Part shown: positions 1-10,000 of the stretch, piece by piece
How positions within the stretch are numbered: position 1 is the stretch's first letter
Layout: each line of letters opens with the position of its first letter
DNA from: Baffinella frigidus
Lineage: Eukaryota > Cryptophyceae > Cryptomonadales > Baffinellaceae
DNA length: 20,187 nucleotides
Assembly (NCBI GenBank): GCA_026770585.1
Contig: MU647011.1
Coordinates: 54,339-74,525, forward strand
Reading direction: 5' to 3'
The notes under the pieces: model-generated
Seen by the model: only the letters and a program-made list of their open reading frames with translations
Told to the model about the DNA's origin: nothing
Databases searched by the model: none
Translations under genes and position numbers: made by a program

Positions 1-143
1 CCCTCTCTCTCTCCCCCTCCCCCTCCCCTCTGCCTCGTGTGGCTGTCTCAGTGTATCTGGGCTCGAATAGTCGGTGTGTGGATCAACTGCTTGGGCGGGA
101 AAGGACACATAACCTAAACTTTACACGCGTGCTGAAACTCAAG

Positions 144-540
144 AGGAATTGAAGTCACGCTTACGGCGATTACGGCGTATTGGCGCCCTCAATCTACCCA
201 AAAGACGACGGTTTGTATGGGGATCGACTTTCGCAAAATCTCCCCGGCTAGCAGTGTGCTAGAACGGCGACGTTGTTTTGGAGTCGTCCCGGGGGGACTA
301 TAAAACCCTAAACCGTAAACCCCGAAACCGTAAACCCTGAACAGCCTCGAAACACGAAACCCCAAGCACCTCTTTGATGACAGCGATCCACCGCTCAGCA
401 GCCACCGGGGACTGCAGGAACCGGTCCATCTAAACTATTCCGGTACAAATATTATCCGTTGCTGTGGACCCAAACCGGAATCTCGCCCGGAAATCCGGGC
501 GAAAAGGACCACGGCGCCTGCTAAGCGGTAGCGTTTTAAA
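144..540. repeat. Inverted, permuted repeat block (copy A)
   Basis: The half 144-310 (GAGGAATTGAAGTCACGC ... GGGACTATAAAA) and the half ~340-540 (CGAAACACGAAACCCC ... GCGTTTTAAAA) both recur in reverse complement at 1786-2220, but in the opposite order. Joined by a heptamer-like stretch (AAACCGTAAACCCCG). The second half holds an inverted copy of the exon 2 end. No transposase or clear termini seen. Confidence 0.75.
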
Positions 541-559
541 ACCCCTTCCCGGGTTTCAG

Positions 560-720
560 GTTCCTATGGATCAACGGCGACGTTCTTTTGGAGTCGTCCC
601 GGAGGGACTATAAAACCGGGGGGACTATAAAAGGTTTTAGGGTTTAGGGAATCTGATCAGATTTCTGCGCCAGAATCTGATCAGATGCCGGCGCCGCCTG
701 ACGGCATGGAGCCCACGCAA
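560..720 (+). pseudogene. Split decayed copies of gene 1 exon 1
   Basis: 560-573 follows a good acceptor (GGGTTTCAG) and reads VPMDQ before breaking into a block resembling 267-310. 679-720 resumes as DQMPAPPDGMEPT. An exon-1 copy seems to have been interrupted by about 100 bp that carries ACGGCGACGTT and two GGGACTATAAAA motifs. Confidence 0.6.
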
Positions 721-889
721 TTCGTTTCGTGACATGTTATGCGTGTGGGGGGGTGCGATCTTGTCATCAAATCCATGTCTAAGATAGCATAAAACTTTAG
801 ATGGACGTGAAAAACATGGTAATTTTTCGATTTTTCTGCGACCCCCCGACCAGATTTGACCACTGGGTGGGCTACGAGGGGTTCGTTGA

Positions 890-1000
890 CCCCGGATTCC
901 GGGGTGTTACGTGACCAATCTGCGCCGAAAAATCCTTAAAGTTCATTGTCTTCAGGTGAGTTGACTTTTGATGAAAGGTTCGTAGTCCACCGTGAGGATT
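890..1000 (+). repeat. Dispersed repeat, inverted copy at 6195-6290
   Basis: TTACGTGACCAATCTGC ... GTCTTCAGGTGAGTTGAC ... GATGAAAGGTTCGTAG matches the reverse complement of 6195-6290 closely. No coding meaning seen. Confidence 0.65.
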
Positions 1001-1029
1001 CCGCGCTCACCAGAAAGCTACAATATCAG

Positions 1030-1081
1030 GTACCTATGGATCAGATGCCTTCGCCGCCTGACGGCATGGAGCTCACGCCAG
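1030..1081 (+). CDS. Gene 1 exon 1 (first seen): flap-insert segment of SlyD-like FKBP
   Basis: After the acceptor ...CAATATCAG, GTA CCT ATG GAT CAG ATG CCT... reads VPMDQMPSPPDGMELTP plus one base, then the donor GTCCTT. VPxDxxP...GMxLxxG is the segment that follows the AYG region in SlyD-type FKBPs. The single leftover G pairs with the two-base start of exon 2 to make GGG (Gly). Two decayed copies lie upstream, at 560-573 and 679-720. The next 5' exon is not recognised in the first kilobase. Confidence 0.75.
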
Positions 1082-4000
1082 GTCCTTTGCTCCCCAAACC
1101 CCAAACCCTAAACCCCAAACCCTAAACCCTAAACAACCCTAAACCCTAACCCCTACACCCTAAGCCCCAGACCCTAAACCCTGAACCCGAAACCTGAAAC
1201 CCGAAACCCTAAACACCCGCCCTCTTACCTGGCCTGTGTGCCGTGTTTGCCTTCGCAGGGGCGCTTTACACGAGAGCCCCGAAGCAGTCGACTGAACCGG
1301 GCATGTTTTGTACTGGGACGATGACTAAACCGGGCAGACTTAGTACCAGGAAACTCTCTGATTAGTCAACCGTCGTGGGTCAGCTTGTTTGTGGCCGGCT
1401 CAGTCAACCGTTCTTCTTGTTTCTGGCTGGTTCAGTCAACTTTCCTTCTTATTCGTGTAAAGTTGACTGAAATGCGTCTTGTTCGTGGCAGCGCTGGTGC
1501 GTGGCTGGTTCAGTCAACTGAAGAAGTTGACTGAAATGCTTCCTGTTCGTGGGTAGTAGGGCTGGTGCGTGGCTGTTTCAGTCAACTCAGGAAGCTGAAT
1601 AAACAAGTTGCCTGAAATGGTTCTCGTTCGTGGGTTGCAGGGCTGGCGCTGCAGCTGTTGACTGCAATGCTTCTTATCGACTGAAATGCGCCCAAGAAGT
1701 TGACTGAAATTCCTCTTGTTCGTGGGTGGCAGGGCTGGTGCTGCAGCTGCAGGGAGGCCAGATCGCTGTCATCAAGGAGGTGCTTGGGGTTTCGTGTTTC
1801 GAGGCTGTTCAGGGGTTTACGGTTTCGGGTGTTCGGGTTTCGGGTTTTATAGTCCCCCCGGGACGACTCCAAAACAACGTCGCCGTTCTAGCACACAGCT
1901 AGCCGGGGAGATTTTGCGAAAGTCAATCCCCATACAAACCGTCGTCTTTTGAGCAGATTGAGGGCGCCAATACGCCGTAATCGCCGTAGGCGTGACTTCA
2001 ATTCCTCTTGCGTTTTAAAACGCTACCGCTTAGCAGGCACCGTGGTCCTTTTCGCCCGGATTTCCGGGCGAGGTTCCGGTTTGGGTCCACAGCAACGGAT
2101 AAGATTTGTACCGGAATAGTTTAGATGGACCGGTTCCTGCAGTCCCCGGTGGCTGCTGAGTGGTGGATCGCTGTCATCAAGGAGGTGCTTGGGGTTTCGT
2201 GTTTCGAGGCTGTTCAGGGTTTATGGTTTCGGGTTTTCGGGTTTAGGGGTTTATGGTTTATGGTTTAGGGCTGGGACCCTCCCGGTACTAGGCTAGGACC
2301 CCCCCGGTACTACAGTGGACCTACCCTAACACATACCCGTCGGGGCCGGACTGATTGAGTATGTGTGGAGGGTAGGTATGCGTTATGGTGTCCACCCTTC
2401 AGGCATACTTCCTTGCATGGGGAAATCGGGGGCCGGCCGAAGGAGTATGTGTGGAGGGTAAGTATGTGTTACGGTAGCCTGTGTAAGGGTAGGTGGACTG
2501 TACTATCACCCCCACGCTGAACAGCCTGCGTTTGGGCACTGCCTATGTGCGAGTCATGGCTGGGAACAGCCTATCCACGCTGGGTACGCTCGCACCCAGC
2601 GCTGGGTGCGAGGGGTTCAGGTATAGGGCTTCGGGAACTAACGGGAACACCCCAAACGGGAACAGCCTACGTTTGCGAGCGTACCCCGTGGGGCTGTTCC
2701 GCCGGGTGCGAGCGTACCCAGGCTAGGACCCCCCCGGTACTGTCACCCCCGTGCGAGCGTACCCAGCGTGGGTAGGCTGTACCCACGCTGGGTACGCTCG
2801 CACTCGGCGCTGGGAACAGCCTACGCTGACAGCCTATGCTGTGCGAGTCAGGGCTGGGAACTGCTGGGTACGCTCGCACCCAGCGCTGGGTACGCTCGCA
2901 CCCACCATAGGGAACTGCCTCTGTTTGCGAACGTGCCCAGCGCTGGGAACAGCCTACGTTTGGGAACAGCCTACGCTGACAGCCTACGCTGTGCGAGTCA
3001 GGGCTGTGGGCAGATCGCCGTTAGCAAGGAGGAGGTTCTACACCCAATACCCTAAACCTTAAACCCTGAACTCTGAACGCCTGCACCCTAAACCCAAACC
3101 CTGGACCCGGAACCCTGAACCATACAACATGAACCATAAACACATGAACCGTAACCCCGAACCCCTAAACCCCTGAACCCTACAAAACAATTCCCCGGTG
3201 TTTCAGCAGCGCCCCAACTCGAGAATTCATAGCGGTCGTTTCAGCATCAGTAAAATCCTCTATCGGTACTGACGGCCCCCCCTTTCCCGGGCGATCCAGG
3301 TAATGCCCGACTCGCAAATGCATACCGGCCTGATCAAAATACACAAAGTCCTCCATTTGTACTGACGCCCCCCCCTCTTTCGTGCGATTCAGGTGGGCCC
3401 AGACTCAAGAGTTCATAGCGGCCTATTCAGCATCATGAAAATGCCTGATGGGTACTGACGACCCCCCCCCTTTCGTGCGTTTCAGGTGGGCCCAGACTAG
3501 AAAGTTCTTTGCGGTCGTTTCAGGAAACACAAAGTCCTGGGTTAGTACTGACGCCCCCCCCCTTTTCTTGCGTTTCAGGTGGGCACGTACTCGAGAAATC
3601 ATAGCGGTCTTATAAAAAAACATAAAGTCCTCATAGTGGTCTTATCAGAATACATAAAGTTCTCCATTTGTACTGACGACCCCCCTCTTTCCGGGCGGTT
3701 CAGGTGGGCACTGACTCGGTCAAGCTGGACGGGAACCACCCCCTGGCTGGGAAGACGTTGACCTTTGACGTTACGGTAAACCCTGAACCCTAAACCTGAA
3801 ACCCGAAACCTGAAACCCGAAACCTGAAACCCGAAGCCCAAAGCCCGAAACCCGGAACACAAAGCCCGAAGCCCGAAACCCGAAAGTTGAAACTCGAAGC
3901 CCGGAACCCGGAACCCGGAACCCGAAACCTGAAATCTGAAACCTGAAGCCCGAAGCCCGAAACCCGAAATCTGAAACCCGAAGCCCGTAACCCGAAGCCC

Positions 4001-7000
4001 GAAACCCGAAGCCCGAGGCCCGAAACCCAAAGCCCGAAACCCGAAACCCCAAACCTGAAACTCGAACCTCAGACGCCTGAAGCCCGAAGCCCGAAACCCA
4101 AAGCCCGAAACCCGAAACCCGAAAACCGAAGCCCGAAACCCGAAGCCCGAAGCCCGAAACCCACCCGAAACCAGAACCCGAAGCCCTATACCTGAAACCC
4201 TAAACCCCAAACCCCAAACCAGGTCAAGGAGATCAAGGACCGCGCTGAAGTGCTTGTAGGTGCTAAACCCCAAACCCAAACCCAAACCCCCAAACCTCAA
4301 ATCCGAAACCCCAAATCCCACACCCAGTATGGTTGTACATTATGTTTTGGGCGAGTCTTCAGAGGGGACCGCTCTTGCTAGGGCGGTGCTTGTAGGTGAT
4401 ACAGTCCACCTCCCTAACACAGGCTACCGTAACACTTACTACCTCCACACATACTCCGTCGGCCGGCCCCCGATTTCCCCCTGCAAGGAAGTATGCCTGA
4501 AGGGTGGACACCATAACGCATACCTACCCTCCACACATACTCAATCAGTCCGGCCCCGACGGGTACGTGTTAGGGTAGGTCCACTGTACACCCCAAACCC
4601 AAAGTGGTCAAGGTAATGTGAGCCCTAAAAGTACGAAACGGCTCCCAACGCCAAGCCAAATCTGTAGCTACACCCCAAACCCAAACCAGTCCTTGATTCG
4701 GCGCGGTCCTGGACAAACTTATCACAATGTACAACCATTATGGGTGTGGGGTGTGGGGTTTGGGGATTGCAGTGCTTGTAGGTGCTACACTCAACCCTAA
4801 ACCCCAACCCCAACCCCAACCCCCTGACCCCTAGACCGCGCTGAAGCGCTTGTAGGTGCCACACTAAACCCCAAAGCCCAAAGCCCACACCGAATCCCCA
4901 AACCCCAACCCCCACACCCACTATGGTTGTACGTTATGAGTTCAAGGACCGCGCCGAAGAGCTTGTAGGTGCTACACTCAACCCTAAACCCCAATCCCCA
5001 ATCCCCAAACCCCAAACTCAACACCCAGTATGGTTCTTAACAGGGTTGTTAAGAGGCCCGCCCCAAACTTATCACACCCAGTATGGTTGTACGTTATATC
5101 ACACCCAGTATGGTTGTACGTTATACTTATCACACCTATACTTATCACACCCAGTATGGTTGTACGTTATATCACACCCAGTATGGTTGTACGTTATATC
5201 ACACCCAGTATGGCTGTACGTTATCACACCCAGTATGGTTGTACGTTACGATAAGTTTGGGGCAAGCCTCCCGAGAATCCTAAAGCCTAAACCCTAATCC
5301 CTTAAACCCAAACCCTAAACCCTAAACCCTAAACCCTAAACCCTGAACTCTAAACCCCAAACTCTAAACCCAAACCCCAAACCCCAGACCCTAAACCCCA
5401 AACCCCTGAACCCTACGCAGTCCAATTGAGGACCTCCCGAAACCCACAAAACCATAAACCATAAACCATAAACCCTGAACCCTAAACCCTAAACTTTAAA
5501 CCCTATACCCCGACCCCAAACCCCAGACCCTAAACCCCAAACCCCTAAACCCTACGCAGTCCAATTCCGAAGGTGCCACTCCTGCTCGGGCCTCTCGAGA
5601 ACCCTAATTCATCATCCCTGAACCCTAAAACCTAAAACCTAAACCCTAAACCGCGAACAGGCAAGATTTCGCAGATGCTGACCGTCCTCGACGCGGACGT
5701 GTGGACAGCTGAGAATACGTTTTACAACTGTAGAACGCTGTACAACTCAACGCAATACGTTTTAGAACTCTACTACGTTTTAGTTGCTGCATAAAAATTT
5801 GTTAAACGGACGGACGTGCTGACGGTACGTATTTGCTGACGGGTCGCGTCCGCAAACAGGCAAGATCTCGCAGATGATGACCGTGCTCGACAACCCTGTC
5901 ATGGTCATGCTCGCCACTGAGGTCCCCTACCCCTACACCCTACACCCTAGCCCCTACACCCTAGCCCCTACACCCTAGCCCCTACACCCTAGCCCCTACA
6001 CCCTAGCCCCTACACCCTAGCCCCTACACCCTAGCCCCTACACCCTAGCCCCCTACACCCTACACCCTAAACCCTACACCCTACACCATACACCCTTCAC
6101 CCTAGCCCCTACACGCCGGTGTTTGATTCTCAAATTTGCCCCGGCAAAGGAGTGAGTCCTCCACCGGTCGGTTGTTGACCTTTGGCGTGTGCCACACGGT
6201 GGACCACGAACCTTTCATCAAAAGTCAACTTGCCTGAAGACAATTAACTTTACGAAGTTTTCTGATGCAAATTGGTCACGTATCACCCTGTGGTTACCAC
6301 GCCAGATTGGAGGAGGGTGGTGACTGTCTTAATACCGTACCCTGGTACGGTAGTGACTTTTGGAAACAACTGCCTTGAGGGAAAATTGACTTTTGGCGAC
6401 ACCTTCCTGGAATCTGGCGTGGTGCGCCAAACGTGTGGCGAGGGCAGACCACGATGGCCACACGCGGCTGAAAGAGGGAGTATTTTAAATGTGGGTTTGT
6501 TAAATTTAGTACCAGTCACGGGCAGGTTTGGTCACGTAGCTGGGGGAATTCCCCCAACTACGTGACCAAACGCCCCTATTTGTGTGAATTTTACTACACA
6601 TTTTTTTTTCCACTTGTAAAAGAATCCCTGTTTTTAAAAAGTCACATTTCTAGCCTCGAGTGGGGCCACACGCGGCTATCCATGCGAACATAATAAAAGT
6701 CAGTTATAGCGTTTTGTAGGGAGAGGCGCGCGCGCTTTTCGGGCGCCACGCGACCAAACATATGAAAATTACTTACACACGCTTACAATTGACATTTATT
6801 CGGTTTGCATGGATAGCCTCGTGTGGGGCACGCCAAAGGTGGGGGCGTGCCCCCCACCTTTGGCGTGCCCCACTAGAAATCGCTAAGGCGTATATCTACA
6901 AGATTAAGGCGTCTAGTCTATCTACAAGAAATCACACGATAACCTCGTGTGGGGCACGCCGTGTTCAGGGTTTAGGTTTTAGGGATTAGGGTTTAGGGTT

Positions 7001-10000
7001 TATGGTTCTCGTGAGGCCCGCCCCAAACCTATCATAACGTACAACCATACTGGGTGTTGAGTTTGGGGTTTGGGGATTGGGGATTACCGGTGGCGCCACC
7101 GGTAGTAGCGGTGCCAGTTTCAGAAGACCCCCAGTCCTGAAGGCCTTTCTCACCCCGACAACTTTTGACAGATCACGAAGAAGGATGACTACGTCGATGA
7201 GATCAAGAAGACTCTCTCGGAGGCCACGGACAAGGTGCCTGAACCCTAAACCCTAAACCCTAAACCCTAAATCTTAAACCCCAAACTCCAAACCCCAAAC
7301 CCAAAACCCCAAACCCTAAACCCTGAACCTTAACACCTTAACCCCTTAAACCCTAAACCCTAAACCCTAAACCCTAAACCCTAAACCCTAAACCCTCAAT
7401 CCTAAACCCTCAATCCTAAACCCTCAATCCTAAACCCTAACCCGTAAACCCTTAACCCTAACACCAAACCCTTAAACCCTAAACCTTAACTTTACAGGGG
7501 GCGGCGCTGAACGAGATCCTCGGGTAAACCCTAAACCCTAAACCAACCCTAGACCCTAGACCCTAAACCCTAAACCCTAAACCCTAAACCCTACACCCTA
7601 AACCCTAAACCCTAAACCTAAAACCTAAACCCTGAAACCTTAACCAGGTCGGAGGATTGGATCACCATCAACGCCGCGCTCATGAGGTCCTTTGATCCTT
7701 AGGGGATTATTCGGGCTCACCAACCGCGAATCCAGCGTGTCATCTTGAGAATAGTCGGTCAACGAAATCCTCGGGTCAGAGGAATACATCAGTGTGAGGT
7801 CCGGGGTGCTTACGGATTTCAGAAGGAAACGGATTTAATTTCGATCACCTTTTGCTGTCTGCATTCTTTCAGCCATTTCTTAGGGCTTTAAATGCCTTGG
7901 GTTTGCTCGTTTTACAATGCCTTCCGGAAGCTAACAAAGCCCTCGGTGCGTTGTGCGCAGCAACTCAGACCCTAGACCCTAAACCCTAATCCCTCAACCA
8001 TAAACGGGTTTACCCCCAGTACTAACGGCCCGAGGCGAGCTCACAAATCGTAAACCCTGAACGCTAATCCCCAACCCCTAAATTCTAAACCCTAAACCTT
8101 GAACCCGAAACCCGAAACCCGAAACCCGAAACCCTAAAACCTTAACCCTAAACCCTAAACCCCACATTGAGTGCCTCACGTCCTAAACCCTAAACCCTAA
8201 ACCCTAAACCCTAAACCCTAAACCCTAAACCCTTAACCCTTAACCCTAAATCCTAAACTAAACCCTGAACCCTAAACCCTAAACCCTCTAAACCCTAAAC
8301 CCTTATAAATCCTAACCCCTACGCCCTCCGCAACAGCAACCCGCAACTTCAGGAGCTCTTCACAAACCTGTGCGCAACCTAAACCCCAAACCCCCAAACC
8401 CTAAACCCTAACCCCCAAAACCCAGCACCAGCTGCAGACCACACAGAGGGCTGCGCAGGGGAAAAAGCTTCATAATCAACCCATTTCTGGTTACCTTATC
8501 CGTAGGAACTCCCCCCTATGTCCCTACGGATCGCCTACCGTAGGGTCGTAGGTCTTATCGCTTAAGGGTTGTTCAAAATCCCGTCCAAGCCCGCTGCGTG
8601 AGTAGTGCCCTCCGCAACAGCAACTCGGGTTGCTGGGCCCTATGGTGGTCCTAGGGGGGTGGGCGTTTCTTATGGGCGAGGTACCCCTGTACTCTGCTTC
8701 AGGAGCTCTTCACACTCCTGCGCGCAACCCAACCCCCAAACCCTAAACCCTAACCCCTAACCCCAACACCAGCTGCAGAGTACAGGGGTACCTCGCTCAT
8801 AAGAAACGCCCACCCCCCTAGGACCCTACAGTAAGCCTACGCCTAGGGCCCTATGGTGCTAACTGTAGGGTCCTAGGGGGGGGCTTACTGTAGGGTCCTA
8901 GGCGGGGGCGGTTTCTTATAAGCGAGGTATCCCTGCAGCGGCTCAAAGTCGGTCTTCGGGAGAACGGGATTTCCCCCAGACGATAATCTTAAAAGCGTAT
9001 CAGCCATCTATTCACCCCCCTAGGAACCTCCTAGGTCCCTAGGCGTGTCCTACCGTAGGAGTCGAAGTAGCTGTCGGGTCGCAAAATCCAGCACCAGCTG
9101 TAGAGTAGTGTCCTCCAGATCTATCCCCAGCTGCAGCAGCTCCTCAAGGATCCTAAACTCTTAACCCTAACCCCCATCCCCGAAGCGCAGCAAGTTAATT
9201 TCGGACCAAGACAGAATCTGTCCCGCTATCTTAGGCTCCCCACGCGGAAGGTAAGGGTGTATATGCTATTTCAGGCATCAAATAATGCTATCTTACGCCT
9301 TTTCATCAGGACAGATTCTGGTATGGTCCGAGATGAAAGTCCAACCCATCAGCTGTTGCATATCCCTTAAGTGGCCAGTAGGCGCATACGCCCTACCGTA
9401 GGGCCCTAGGACCTGCCTACGATCTCCTTGCGGTCAAATTTGACCGGTTGGCCACTTAAGGGATGTGTACACTTAAGGGATAGCGCCGTCCCGAGGCGGG
9501 CCGCACGCTGACAAACCCACTTTGTTTCGGCGGAAACCGAGGATTTTGAGAGGTTACTGTCCACCTACCCTAACACATACCCGTCGGGGCCGGACTGATT
9601 GAGTATGTGTGGAGGGTAGGTATGCGTTATGGTGTCCACCCTTCAGGCATACTTCCTTGCAGGGGGAAATCGGGGGCCGGCCGAAGGAGTATGTGTGGAG
9701 GGTAAGTATGTGTTACGGTAGCCTGTGTTAGGGTATGTGGACTGTTGTCCGAACTGAACCCTGCACGCTAAACCCTCTTGATGAGCAGCAACCCGCAGCT
9801 GCAGCAGCTCCCCACAGACCCTAGACCCCAAACCCTAAACCCTAAACCCTAACCTCTCAACCCTAAACTCTCAACCCTAAACTCTCAACCCTAAAGCCTC
9901 AACCCTCAACCCTAAACCCTAAACCCTAAAAAGGGTTTACCCCTGATACAGTCGATCTAACGGCCCGAGGCGGGCTCACATACCCTAAACCCCAACCCTT

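Noticed and set aside
2493-3062. ORFs over the CTGGGTACGCTCGC satellite
   Set aside because: Overlapping open frames on both strands come from the short repeat and its inverted copies.
3207-3703. CRISPR array
   Set aside because: 93-bp units are diverged throughout, with no short conserved repeat alternating with unique spacers, and the context is eukaryotic introns.
3599-4321. 240-residue minus-strand ORF (GFRVSGFGFRASG...)
   Set aside because: It reads the heptamer intron 3 and the acceptor array backwards; gene 1 exons lie on the opposite strand.
4923-5297. ORFs with repeated HTQYGCTLY / VWLYVIS
   Set aside because: Product of the 28-bp tandem array.
6272-6565. 97-residue + strand ORF
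   Set aside because: Begins in an inverted dispersed repeat and ends in a palindrome inside intron 5.
7235-8320. True chromosome end (telomere)
   Set aside because: Arrays are short, degenerate, interrupted by exons and oriented by gene; genuine telomeres would be long, uniform and terminal.
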